NCBI GenBank assembly: GCA_020636505.1
Contig: JACJXR010000004.1
Location: forward strand, 124,001 to 188,000
DNA: 64,000 bases
Direction of reading: 5' to 3'
From: Chitinophagales bacterium
GTDB lineage: Bacteria > Bacteroidota > Bacteroidia > Chitinophagales > Chitinophagaceae
In this document: positions 50,865 to 60,312 of the stretch, in pieces
How the letters are laid out: each line of letters opens with the position of its first letter
How positions within the stretch are numbered: position 1 is the stretch's first letter
The notes under the pieces: model-generated
Told to the model about the DNA's origin: nothing
What the model saw: the letters and a program-made list of their open reading frames with translations, nothing else
Database searches by the model: none
Made by a program: the position numbers and the translations under genes

Positions 50865-51506
50865 CTGAGAGACATAGCCAATATCAGGAAGGAATATCAA
50901 CAAGCTGAACTGAACGAAGCTTTGGTTGGCGACGATCCTATTGATTTTTTCGCAAAATGGTTTGGTGAAGCTCAAGCTGCCGATGCCGACGAGGTCAATG
51001 CCATGACTTTGGCAACCGTTGACGGCAACAATCATCCTCATGCACGAATTGTGCTCTTAAAAGGGGTTGATAATCAAGAATTTGTATTCTACACAAATTA
51101 TCTGAGTGACAAGGGCCAAGAAATGGCTGCTAATCCAAACGTATCGCTGCTTTTTTTCTGGAAAGAACTTGAAAGACAGGTAAGAATAGAAGGTACCGTC
51201 TCTAAAACCGCCTCACAGATCAGCGATGAATACTTTGCTTCAAGACCTGACGGAAGCAAGTTAGGAGCTTGGTCTTCTCCACAAAGCAGAATCATTCCAA
51301 ATCGCAACATACTGGACGAAAACTACTTGAAATACGAGAACCGGTTTTCCGACCAACAAATTCCACGACCTGAACATTGGGGTGGCTATTCTGTCAAACC
51401 ACAAAGAATGGAGTTTTGGCAAGGCAGAAGCAACAGAATGCACGACAGAGTTGTTTTCTTACTATCCGACTCAGGTGTTTGGGAGAAGCATAGGCTGGCT
51501 CCATAA
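50865..51506 (+). CDS. pdxH: pyridoxamine 5'-phosphate oxidase
   Basis: About 213 residues. FMN enzyme that oxidises PNP or PMP to pyridoxal phosphate. The core has RIVLLKGVD, VFYTNYLSDKGQEM, VSLLFFWKELERQVRIEG, LGAWSSPQS and the C-terminal signature EFWQGRSNRMHDR ... HRLAP. No ATG or GTG opens the gene: the frame runs back to the TAA of the small ORF. The CTG at 50865 would restore the conserved N-terminus RDIANIRKEYQQAELNEA, whose Arg and Tyr correspond to E. coli Arg14 and Tyr17. The TTG at 50922 is the first common start but drops this motif. Confidence 0.85.
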   Translation: MRDIANIRKEYQQAELNEALVGDDPIDFFAKWFGEAQAADADEVNAMTLATVDGNNHPHARIVLLKGVDNQEFVFYTNYLSDKGQEMAANPNVSLLFFWKELERQVRIEGTVSKTASQISDEYFASRPDGSKLGAWSSPQSRIIPNRNILDENYLKYENRFSDQQIPRPEHWGGYSVKPQRMEFWQGRSNRMHDRVVFLLSDSGVWEKHRLAP

Positions 51507-51667
51507 GTCTCAAAGCCTTATTCAATAGGCATTTCACTACAATAAGCACTCAGGTTACACACATTTGATTTTTCACCAACTGTAAAAAGAATGTTGGTTA
51601 ACACACAAGTAACACATACAGCATAATTCTTACAATAATTTTGGAGGTATAGCTTAAGTCAGCCCGC

Positions 51668-51784
51668 TGTGGATAACCTGTTGATTGTCTGTGTATAAGT
51701 TTTCCACAATGCTTCTGGCTGAGCATATCCGGACGTATTTTGCAATATATTAAAGTGTGCATTATCGTTCGGCTGTTATCAACA
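51668..51784. other. cluster of DnaA-box-like sites, candidate oriC
   Basis: Inside the 424-base gap 51507-51930 four sites resemble the DnaA box TTATCCACA: TGTGGATAA at 51668-51676 (perfect on the minus strand), TGTGTATAA at 51690-51698 and TTTTCCACA at 51700-51708 (one mismatch each), and TTATCAACA at 51776-51784 (one mismatch). AT-rich sequence lies on both sides. All genes to the right run rightward, while tuf, tRNA, secE, nusG and dnaG to the left run leftward, as expected around an origin. No dnaA gene is visible nearby. Confidence 0.4.
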
Positions 51785-51930
51785 TGAGGTTAATAGCAAA
51801 AACCGAACGTAAATCGAGTGCAAAGAACATACATACATATAGCCGACAGGGTAAGGGGAATGGACCCTCTTAACCCAATGTTGTCTATACGAATAATGAG
51901 TATTGCTAACCCAAATAAATTCAAAGTCCT

Positions 51931-52749
51931 ATGCGACAGACATTATACCTCGGTGCAATGATTGTACTGATGTCTGCGGTAGCGTGCACTGCACCACAGA
52001 AGACGATATACTTTGCCGAGAACGCACCTTTGGATCCGCATGTGCAAGTAGAGAATATCGAACCACGCAAAGAGATAGTTGTCCTGACTGACGATATACT
52101 TGCGATAAATGTCTCGACGATAAGCAGTATTACAGCCGCTCAAGGTGCAGACCCTGTAATAATCTTCAACGAGGGTGGTATCGCATACAGCATAACGGGA
52201 TCGTTGGGCAATGGTCAAAACTCACAAAACAAAGGTTACCTCGTAGATGCCAATGGGTTTATCGACTACCCAGTACTTGGAAAGGTTAAGGTTGGTGGTA
52301 TGACACTACGCCAAGTAAAAGATCTTATGTCCAACAGACTGCAAGACTTTGTGAAAGACCCCGTGGTAGAAGCAAGAATAATCAACTACCGTATCACCGT
52401 ATTGGGTGAAGTCGGTAGCCCGGGTACAATAATGGCTCCCAACCATAAGATAAACATACTGGATGCCATTGCCCTTGCAGGAGATATGCCAATAACCGGC
52501 AGGAAAGACAATGTGCTGATAATACGTGAAACAGAGGGAAGAAGAGAGTACGCTAGGCTGAACCTGAATAGCAAGAATGTTTTTCAGAGCCCTTATTATT
52601 ACTTAAAACAAAATGACATCATATACGTAGAACCGACAAGAGTAAGACGTCAGGAAGGTAACGACTTCCTTCGCTTCTACTTACCGACGTTCACATCATT
52701 GCTTTCAACAGCAATCGCGATATATGGCGTAACACAAATTGCAAAGTAA
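51931..52749 (+). CDS. polysaccharide export outer-membrane lipoprotein, Wza-like
   Basis: 272 residues. Signal peptide with a lipobox ending SAVAC (Cys19), then a polysaccharide export domain (about 45-150, with KGYLVDANGFIDYPVLGKV) and an SLBB domain (about 150-235, ITVLGEVGSPGT). It would form the outer-membrane channel for the polysaccharide made by this cluster. A hydrophobic helix near the C-terminus (about 247-268) fits the Bacteroidota variant. Overlaps the start of the next gene only if the earlier TTG is used. Confidence 0.85.
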   Translation: MRQTLYLGAMIVLMSAVACTAPQKTIYFAENAPLDPHVQVENIEPRKEIVVLTDDILAINVSTISSITAAQGADPVIIFNEGGIAYSITGSLGNGQNSQNKGYLVDANGFIDYPVLGKVKVGGMTLRQVKDLMSNRLQDFVKDPVVEARIINYRITVLGEVGSPGTIMAPNHKINILDAIALAGDMPITGRKDNVLIIRETEGRREYARLNLNSKNVFQSPYYYLKQNDIIYVEPTRVRRQEGNDFLRFYLPTFTSLLSTAIAIYGVTQIAK

Positions 52750-52762
52750 CGGTACTTACCGT

Positions 52763-55195
52763 ATGATGGACCAAGGCCAACAGACACCCAATAGGCTGTT
52801 AAATCAGATCAACTCAACGTTTGACTTCAAGCGGTTATTCGGTGCGTTGTTAACCAACTGGTATTGGTTTGTGTTGTGCTTGTCCATAACGCTGACAAGC
52901 GCATTTCTTTATTTGCGGTATACTACTCCCGAGTATGCCATGTACAGTTCCATACTGATAGATGCGCAAGACAATACTCCGGCCCAAAACCTACTCAGTA
53001 AAATAGACCCAGATAACGACAAGTCTAAAGTCAACCTTTTCAATGAGAAAGTAATACTCGAATCTCAAGATATGATTCAACGTGTTGTTGACTCATTGAG
53101 CATGAATATTCGGTACTGGGCGATAGGCCGTGTGAAAGAGACCGAGCTTTACCGTGAATGTCCCATAAAGGTGGTATTTGACGATGAAGGTTATACAGGA
53201 GGTAGAACACAACTGAACATAAGACAGATAGTCGAAGGACAATTTGAACTTACGGAAGGTGAACACAAAGAGCGTGTCCTGTACGGTACTTGGATAAAAC
53301 GCAAGTGGGGACGATTCAAGATATTGTATGTGGAAGGCATTGAGGTGAATAAGGGTTATCTTGAAGCAACAGACTTCATCGTACAAATAGAAAACAAGAA
53401 CAGTGCTGTTGGTAGGGTAAGCGGTAGATTCGGCGTAACCCTGCAAGATGGACGTACCAGCTTGCTTGACCTATACTATACGGATAACATCAGACCTCGT
53501 GGAGTTGATTTCCTTCGCACACTTATTTGGTACTATCGTCAAAACGAACTGCAAAGCAGTAACTATGCCGCAGAAAAGACCAAGGAGTTCATTGAAGAAA
53601 GGAAAGCCAAAATAAGTGATGAATTACAGAACTTGGATTCACTGACAGTAGGCATTCAAAAAAGCAGTGACATTGTTGATGTAAAGTCTGAAACGAGCAA
53701 TCTTATAAGCAGCAAGACAGAGTTTGACCGACAGATAAACGACATATACGTTCAGAAACAAGCTATAACAACATTAAGAAACACGCTTGAAAATCCTTTC
53801 AACAACCAATATGAAATAATCGCAGGTATCGGCATATCAGACCCAAGCCTTAATACCTTCGTTCAACAGTACAATCAGTCTGTAAGAGAAAGGGACGCAC
53901 TTGCACGTAACTGGGGCCCTGCACACCCTCAACTTTTGGATAAAGAAAGTGAGATAGCCGCACTTAGGAAACGCATCATAGATGCTGCCGATAAGATCGA
54001 AAAATCAATGAATCGCAGCCTCAACAATGCAATGGAAAACCAAAAAGAAATTGCAGAGAGGATACGTGTTGCTCCCGAGGTTGACAAAGACATCAAAGAT
54101 GTAAACAGAAACTACCCTGTTCTTCAGAACATATACTTGTTACTCTATCAAAAACTCATAGAGAACGAGATATCACTATACTCGAACAAAGAGAAGTCAA
54201 AAATTGTAGTTGAACCATATGCAACAGGCGCTCCAATCAAGCCTGTTAAGAAGACCATCTATGCCATGATGTTCTTATTGGGGATGTTGGTACCGGGTTC
54301 TATCATCGTATTGAGAGAGATGTTGAACAATCGTGTCATCAATGATAATGACATAGAATCTCAAACATCAATACCTATTGTCGGTTCGATTGGCCGTGTA
54401 GACGGAGCAGATAAGAGAGAAGGAACCATTGTGGTGGGCCCGCATGTACGCACAGGTGTAGCCGAACAATTCAGGCTGATACGTGCCAACCTTGAATTCA
54501 TGTCTTCCAGCGAGGAGAACAGAGTATATATCATCACATCCAGCACCAGTGGTGAGGGTAAATCATTTATATCCATCAACCTTGGTATAACCATGACACT
54601 TGCTAAAAAACGTGTCATAATACTCGAGTTCGATTTGCGTAAGCCGAAAATATCGCAATACTTGGGCATACCAAACGACGGCGGTATCAGCAGCTACCTT
54701 GCAGGAATGACAGGGTTGGAAAGTGTGATAAAAGCGTCGGGCATTCATGAGAATCTTTATATAGCCAACTGTGGCCCTATACCACCCAACCCGGCAGAGC
54801 TGTTGGTGTCTGATAAGACAGGTCAATTCTTCGATGAGTTACGCGAAATGTTTGATGTGATAATAGTTGACACCGCACCGATAGGTATGGTATCCGATGC
54901 ATTGGTATTGTCTCAGTATGCATCTGTCAACCTATTCATCGTAAGACAGAACTATACGGAGAAACACCACGTAAGAATGTTTGACGTACTACATAAAGAC
55001 GGTAAGGTTCAAAACCCGGCAATGATATTCAACGGTGTCGAGTTTTTGAAGAAGTACGGCTATGGCTACACAGGAAGTGCCGCATACGGCTACGGATATA
55101 TCTATGGATACCAATCGACAGGTTCCGGATATTACGTGGAAAATACCAAGAGAAAGAAGAAAAAAGGGTTACTGAAACGACTCTTTACCAAATAG
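52763..55195 (+). CDS. polysaccharide co-polymerase and tyrosine autokinase, Wzc-like
   Basis: 810 residues. A Wzz-type N-terminal part with membrane helices at about 38-58 and 495-515 flanks a long coiled-coil periplasmic region. The C-terminal kinase (about 555-770) has Walker A STSGEGKSF (Lys about 599), Walker A' ILEFDLRKPK and Walker B DVIIVDTAPIG, and ends in a Tyr-rich tail (YGYGYTGS, YGYGYIYGY, GYYVEN) that is the site of autophosphorylation. It sets chain length and coordinates export with the Wza-like protein upstream. The ATG at 52763 is chosen, as the upstream TTG lies inside the previous gene. Confidence 0.9.
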   Translation: MMDQGQQTPNRLLNQINSTFDFKRLFGALLTNWYWFVLCLSITLTSAFLYLRYTTPEYAMYSSILIDAQDNTPAQNLLSKIDPDNDKSKVNLFNEKVILESQDMIQRVVDSLSMNIRYWAIGRVKETELYRECPIKVVFDDEGYTGGRTQLNIRQIVEGQFELTEGEHKERVLYGTWIKRKWGRFKILYVEGIEVNKGYLEATDFIVQIENKNSAVGRVSGRFGVTLQDGRTSLLDLYYTDNIRPRGVDFLRTLIWYYRQNELQSSNYAAEKTKEFIEERKAKISDELQNLDSLTVGIQKSSDIVDVKSETSNLISSKTEFDRQINDIYVQKQAITTLRNTLENPFNNQYEIIAGIGISDPSLNTFVQQYNQSVRERDALARNWGPAHPQLLDKESEIAALRKRIIDAADKIEKSMNRSLNNAMENQKEIAERIRVAPEVDKDIKDVNRNYPVLQNIYLLLYQKLIENEISLYSNKEKSKIVVEPYATGAPIKPVKKTIYAMMFLLGMLVPGSIIVLREMLNNRVINDNDIESQTSIPIVGSIGRVDGADKREGTIVVGPHVRTGVAEQFRLIRANLEFMSSSEENRVYIITSSTSGEGKSFISINLGITMTLAKKRVIILEFDLRKPKISQYLGIPNDGGISSYLAGMTGLESVIKASGIHENLYIANCGPIPPNPAELLVSDKTGQFFDELREMFDVIIVDTAPIGMVSDALVLSQYASVNLFIVRQNYTEKHHVRMFDVLHKDGKVQNPAMIFNGVEFLKKYGYGYTGSAAYGYGYIYGYQSTGSGYYVENTKRKKKKGLLKRLFTK

Positions 55196-55316
55196 GTGAG
55201 TAATACTATTTCTATATCAGTTATTCACATGTTAATGTAATGCACGATTAGCCCGGATTTTGTATTGATGGGATATACTTGCATGGGATAAATAATTAAC
55301 ACATACATATAGACTG

Positions 55317-57104
55317 ATGAAATTTGAAAGAGGTACCAGTGCCATTGCATATACGGGAAAACTGTACAGGCTTTTCAACCACAAACAAAAGAGAGAGTTC
55401 AAGGGGTTGATCGTCCTGACCTTTATTGCTTCCATAACAGACCTTGTGGGCTTGTCGCTCATCATTCCTGTTGTGGGTCTTGTATTATCAGAGACTTTCT
55501 ACGATTCGATTACCACACAAATAACTATCCTTGCCAACTTCTCCAAAACAGAATTGCTACTATATACAGTAGCCGCGTTTTTCTTTTTGATAGTGGCGAA
55601 AAATGCATTCGGTCTTTGGATAAACAAGTTACAAGTAAACTTCGTTCGCCGACTGTACGTAAGCTCAACAATGAATGTGTTGGACAAGGTATATGATCGC
55701 ACCATGTTGGACATGCAAAAAGAAACCTCCAACGAATTGGTAAGCAAACTTACGTATTACCAATCTGCACTTTGTAGCAGTGCAGCCATATCAAGCTTGA
55801 TACTTATAAATGAGGCTATAATATTCATCCTTACCGGTGCTATAATATGCTGGCATGACTGGAAACTGTTCTTCCTACTGATAGGTGTGGTATTACCGAT
55901 AATGGGGTTGTTTTATCTGCGGGTGAAGAACATGATAAAAGTTGCAGGTGAAGAGAAAAGTAAAAACAGCATTAAGCTATATGCATATGCTCAAGAAATG
56001 ATATTCGGGTATACCGACATCAAAATTGCAGGTACCGAAGACAGTTTTAAAGACAGGTTCAATCGATTTGCAAAGAAGTACAGCTTCAACCAAGCTCAGA
56101 TAGACTTCATGATGTTCGTACCTACACGTATCATCGAGATAGCCATATTCCTTTGCATCATCATCATACTGATATACGGTGTGTTTGTTTTAAAAGACAC
56201 CGAAAAGATAATTACAACAGTCAGTCTGTTTTCAATGGTGGCATACAGGAGTATACCTTCGATAAACAGGTTTGTGATATCTATGAATAACCTGACATCG
56301 ACAGGCTTCATATTCAAAGACCCTGACTTCTTACCGACAGAAGAAGATGAAGCACAACCTGAGCAAGCCGGAGAAATAACACTGAACAAGGGTATAGTAT
56401 TCAACGATGTAATGTACAGCTACCCCGGTGCAGGAGCCAACATACTTAAGCACTGCAACCTTGAGATCAAAAAAGGAGAATCTGTAGGTATCATAGGTCG
56501 CTCTGGTGCCGGTAAGTCAACCTTGGTAAACAACTTATTGGGCTTTTTGCATCCTACAGGCGGAGATATACACATCGACAATACAAAACTTACAATTGAC
56601 AACACACATAAATGGTGGGAAATATTAGGTTATGTAAGACAAGAGGTATTCGTAATGAATGCCACATTCAAAGAGAATATAGCAATAGGTGAGAATATTG
56701 AGGATATTGATATGGCGAAACTGAACCGAGCCATTGATCTGTCAAGCCTCAAAGAATTGGTAAACTCTTGGCCTGAGAAAGAGAACACCATGCTGAACGA
56801 ACGAGGCAACAACCTATCGGGTGGACAGAAACAAAGGATATCCATTGCCAGAGCAATATATAAAGGTGCAGAGATATTGATATTTGATGAAGCGACATCG
56901 GCTCTTGATTCAAAAACAGAAGAAGAAATAACCAATTCTATACGAGCACTTGGAGAAGAAAACCTGACAACCGTAATAATTGCACACAGATATACCTCAT
57001 TAAAATACTGCGATAAAATATTTAAAATAGACGGCGGTACTATTACAGACACATTGTCGTACAACGAACTAATGCAAAAAGAACAAACAAGTATTAATCA
57101 ATAA
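55317..57104 (+). CDS. ABC transporter, fused permease and ATPase (flippase-type)
   Basis: 595 residues: six membrane helices in the N-terminal half (about 20-320) and an ATPase domain (about 350-590) with Walker A GRSGAGKST, signature LSGGQKQR, Walker B ILIFDEATSALDS and the H-loop IIAHRYTS. This exporter type flips lipid-linked sugars (PglK, MsbA-like). In this cluster it probably moves the undecaprenyl-linked repeat unit across the inner membrane in place of a Wzx protein. Confidence 0.87.
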   Translation: MKFERGTSAIAYTGKLYRLFNHKQKREFKGLIVLTFIASITDLVGLSLIIPVVGLVLSETFYDSITTQITILANFSKTELLLYTVAAFFFLIVAKNAFGLWINKLQVNFVRRLYVSSTMNVLDKVYDRTMLDMQKETSNELVSKLTYYQSALCSSAAISSLILINEAIIFILTGAIICWHDWKLFFLLIGVVLPIMGLFYLRVKNMIKVAGEEKSKNSIKLYAYAQEMIFGYTDIKIAGTEDSFKDRFNRFAKKYSFNQAQIDFMMFVPTRIIEIAIFLCIIIILIYGVFVLKDTEKIITTVSLFSMVAYRSIPSINRFVISMNNLTSTGFIFKDPDFLPTEEDEAQPEQAGEITLNKGIVFNDVMYSYPGAGANILKHCNLEIKKGESVGIIGRSGAGKSTLVNNLLGFLHPTGGDIHIDNTKLTIDNTHKWWEILGYVRQEVFVMNATFKENIAIGENIEDIDMAKLNRAIDLSSLKELVNSWPEKENTMLNERGNNLSGGQKQRISIARAIYKGAEILIFDEATSALDSKTEEEITNSIRALGEENLTTVIIAHRYTSLKYCDKIFKIDGGTITDTLSYNELMQKEQTSINQ

Positions 57105-57107
57105 ACC

Positions 57108-58133
57108 ATGGATAAACTAATATCAGTAGTAATACCCAATTATAATTGCGCACCCTATCTTGACAAGTGCCTGGACTCTGTTACCAAACAGACCTATTCA
57201 AATATTGAAATAGTAGTATGCGACAATGCCTCTACAGATGACTCTGTAGAAATACTGAATAAGTGGGCTGAGAAGGATGACAGAATACGAGTGCTTACTA
57301 CGGAAATAAACCAGGGCGGTCTAAGATGTTATAACCGTCTTTTTAAAGAAGCAAAAGGCGAGTATATAATGATACAAGACTCAGACGATTGGTGCTCTCC
57401 TGAAAGAGTAGCAAAACAAGCTGAGGTCTTAGATACTCATGAAGTAGGTTGCTGTATGACCAACTCTGTATATTATTATGACCACTCAGAACCTGAATAC
57501 CCTGAGCAGCCCGGCTCAGGAGTGGTTACAATAAATACTTATGAAGATTGGGCTCCAGCTACGATAATGTTTAAAAAAGCGATACTGGATAAGATACCCG
57601 GTTATAACCTTTTTTGGGACAGAGTAACAAGCTATGACAGGTATTTCATTTTGGATATAATGGACAAGTTTGGTGCGTACTACCTTGATGAATACCTATA
57701 TCATGTAAAAGCCAGACACGACTCTGACCATAGAAGTATTGATCTTGATGATGAGAATGCCCTTCGCAAACTGATCTCATATGACATATATCTATTCTTA
57801 AAAAAACAACGCAAGAAAACAGGCACAGACCATCTGAATGATAATAACATTAAGGAACTTAAGAAATATGAGCAGAAGTTGATGAATAACAGGCGTTATA
57901 TAGCTGATAAAATGCGTGTTTTTGCCTGTATTCAGATAGACCATGGGAACCTTAAGGAAGGCAGAAAGTTACTTATGAATGCAATAGGTATAGCTCCATT
58001 CTATATTAAAAACTATCAGTCACTGTTCTACATGTTCAAATCTAAGATAAGAATAGGCTTTGCGAGTGGATCGATTATGATATCAGATGCATTTGCCGAA
58101 GTGGAATGTTTGATAAACTTTGATGCAATATGA
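57108..58133 (+). CDS. family 2 glycosyltransferase
   Basis: 341 residues. GT-A fold starting SVVIPNYNCAPYLDKCLDSV, with DNASTDDSV and the metal motif MIQDSDDWC. The C-terminal 140 residues are helical, as in many exopolysaccharide glycosyltransferases. Ends 4 bases inside the next gene (ATGA). Sugar donor unknown. Encoded 3 bases after the ABC transporter gene. Confidence 0.87.
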   Translation: MDKLISVVIPNYNCAPYLDKCLDSVTKQTYSNIEIVVCDNASTDDSVEILNKWAEKDDRIRVLTTEINQGGLRCYNRLFKEAKGEYIMIQDSDDWCSPERVAKQAEVLDTHEVGCCMTNSVYYYDHSEPEYPEQPGSGVVTINTYEDWAPATIMFKKAILDKIPGYNLFWDRVTSYDRYFILDIMDKFGAYYLDEYLYHVKARHDSDHRSIDLDDENALRKLISYDIYLFLKKQRKKTGTDHLNDNNIKELKKYEQKLMNNRRYIADKMRVFACIQIDHGNLKEGRKLLMNAIGIAPFYIKNYQSLFYMFKSKIRIGFASGSIMISDAFAEVECLINFDAI

Positions 58134-59089
58134 AAGTAAGTATCATAATGTGCTCTTATAACTCTGCCGAATACATCGGCAAAGCGATAGACTGCATACT
58201 TGCACAAACATATACAGACTGGGAGCTGATCATCAGCGACGATAAATCAACCGACAACTCTGCCGAAATCATCCAACCATACCTTAGCGATCCAAGAATA
58301 AGACTGATAATTCAGGAAAAGAACTTGGGGTATGTAAAAAACAAAAACTTTGCCCTAAGTAAAGGTACAGCTCCCTTACTTACACAGTTGGACTCTGACG
58401 ACATGTGCCCTCCCGACAGATTGGAGAAGCAAGTGAATGTATTTCTGAACAACCCCAATATTAAGGTCTGTGGAAGTGATTTTGCTCCAATTGACACAAA
58501 GGACAACTTCTTAAGCAACGTACATGAGTTCAACGAATACAGAGATAAGTACACAGAAGATTTTTTGATAGAAGGTCCACAATTGAAATATCCTTTTTGG
58601 TTCCCTGGGTTGATGTTCAGAAAAGAAATATTAGATGAAATAGGCTACTTCTCAGAATACTTTAACGGTATTTATGGTGATGACCATTACTGGGCTTTCA
58701 AAATAAGTCAAAAATACCCAATATACTTCCTTAAGGATGTCTTGTATTATTATCGTATCAATCCGGGCTCTATTACCAATGTATTGGACGACCCGAGAAA
58801 GTTGATAGCTCAAGACCTTATAGCAGAACTGCATAGGCTTATCATAGAAACAGGTACAGACTGGTTGGAGCAAGGTAAGCCCGAAGAAGGAAGAGCATTT
58901 GAAGAGGCACTCTTCAAAAACAAACCCTTAATGGCACAGCGATACCGCATGTGGGCCGCAAAAGCCATTGACAAGAAGAATTGGGTACAAGCAAAAGACT
59001 TGTTGAAAAAACATTTCAGTTGCAGTAAAACAGACGTTTCGGGATATAGAACATTATTATACTACCTGCGAAGCAGATATTTGAGTTGA
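58130..59089 (+). CDS. family 2 glycosyltransferase
   Basis: 319 residues. GT-A core with SIIMCSYNSAEYIGKAID, ISDDKSTDNS and LTQLDSDDMCPPDRLE. A shared layout with the preceding GT2 protein (core, then a helical tail) suggests an older duplication, but overall similarity is moderate. Starts within the stop codon of the preceding gene, so expression is coupled. Specificity unknown. Confidence 0.87.
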   Translation: MKVSIIMCSYNSAEYIGKAIDCILAQTYTDWELIISDDKSTDNSAEIIQPYLSDPRIRLIIQEKNLGYVKNKNFALSKGTAPLLTQLDSDDMCPPDRLEKQVNVFLNNPNIKVCGSDFAPIDTKDNFLSNVHEFNEYRDKYTEDFLIEGPQLKYPFWFPGLMFRKEILDEIGYFSEYFNGIYGDDHYWAFKISQKYPIYFLKDVLYYYRINPGSITNVLDDPRKLIAQDLIAELHRLIIETGTDWLEQGKPEEGRAFEEALFKNKPLMAQRYRMWAAKAIDKKNWVQAKDLLKKHFSCSKTDVSGYRTLLYYLRSRYLS

Positions 59090-59093
59090 TTGA

Positions 59094-60284
59094 ATGAACA
59101 TTATCATAGCATCGGAAGTAATACACCCGGGCGGAGCGGAAACTTTTATACTTCGTCTTGCCCAAGCCTTACACGACAAAGGGCATAAAGTCTGTGTGTT
59201 TGTCTTTTACAAGCAGCTTCTGAACTATGACCTTTGCAAGATATTGGCACCTGATGTTACCGTGATCGCGGCAGATATCCCATCGGCAACCATACTTCAA
59301 AAAGCAGATGGGCTCCTCTTTAGGCATGGCATTGATAACAGCTTCAGAAATAATCATATCAAAAAGTCGTTGCGGAAGCTTATCAGGTCATTCAAACCCG
59401 ATGTAATACACAGTCATTTATTGAAAGTAGACAAAATCTGTCTCGATGTTACTGCAGGTAATATACCCGTAGTGAATACCATTCATGGTGATTACTTGCA
59501 GTTTTGGAACAAAACAAAAAACAACATCCCCATACCGTTGCTCAATTATCAACAAAAAGCAAAACAGAATTTGAGTAGATTGAGCGGTGTGGTTTGTATC
59601 TCCGATAAACAGATAGCCTTTTTCAACGAGAACTTTCCAAAAGAAACAGAAAATAAGGTTGTAAAAATATATAACGGATATAAAGGCAATATTACCGTAC
59701 AAGAAACTGTAATTAAGGCAGAGTTAGGTATAAACGAAGGTGATTTTGTATTTGGAATGGTTTCTCGTGGCATACCTGAAAAAGGATGGCGGGTGGCTAT
59801 TGATGCCTTTACAAAACTTAATGCAAGCAATGCACACCTCATATTGGTAGGCAGTGGCGATTACCTAAAGGAATTGAAAGCCCAGTATCAAAACAACAAG
59901 CAAATACATTTTACCGGACACTCCGATAACCCAATCAACTACATCAACATATTTGATGTTGGCCTTTTGCCATCTACATACCCTTCCGAAAGTCTACCCA
60001 CTGTAATAATAGAATATTTGTACTGCAACATACCTTCAGTTGCAAGTGATGCAGGAGAGATAACGAATATGACAGGACAGACTATCAACCCTGCAGGCTT
60101 GATAGTACCGATAAAAGACGGTAAAGTTGATGAAACAGCCTTTTCAATTGCGATGGCTCAATACATAAACGACAAGTCATTATACGAAACTCATAAAGCA
60201 AATGCAAAAGTTTGCTATCAGCAGTTTGATATGGACAAATGCGTGGAAGCTTATTTGGAAGTATATAAAAAACCTAGGGAATAA
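59094..60284 (+). CDS. family 4 glycosyltransferase
   Basis: 396 residues. GT-B fold with the N-terminal glycine-rich loop HPGGAETFILRLA, and a C-terminal donor site with FGMVSRGIPEKGW, the GHSDNPINYINIFDVGLLPS region and the E-x7-E motif around PSESLPTVIIE. It adds a sugar from a nucleotide donor, retaining configuration. Starts 4 bases after the preceding gene. Confidence 0.87.
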   Translation: MNIIIASEVIHPGGAETFILRLAQALHDKGHKVCVFVFYKQLLNYDLCKILAPDVTVIAADIPSATILQKADGLLFRHGIDNSFRNNHIKKSLRKLIRSFKPDVIHSHLLKVDKICLDVTAGNIPVVNTIHGDYLQFWNKTKNNIPIPLLNYQQKAKQNLSRLSGVVCISDKQIAFFNENFPKETENKVVKIYNGYKGNITVQETVIKAELGINEGDFVFGMVSRGIPEKGWRVAIDAFTKLNASNAHLILVGSGDYLKELKAQYQNNKQIHFTGHSDNPINYINIFDVGLLPSTYPSESLPTVIIEYLYCNIPSVASDAGEITNMTGQTINPAGLIVPIKDGKVDETAFSIAMAQYINDKSLYETHKANAKVCYQQFDMDKCVEAYLEVYKKPRE

Positions 60285-60312
60285 TACTAACCTACAAACA
60301 GAACTTACATAT

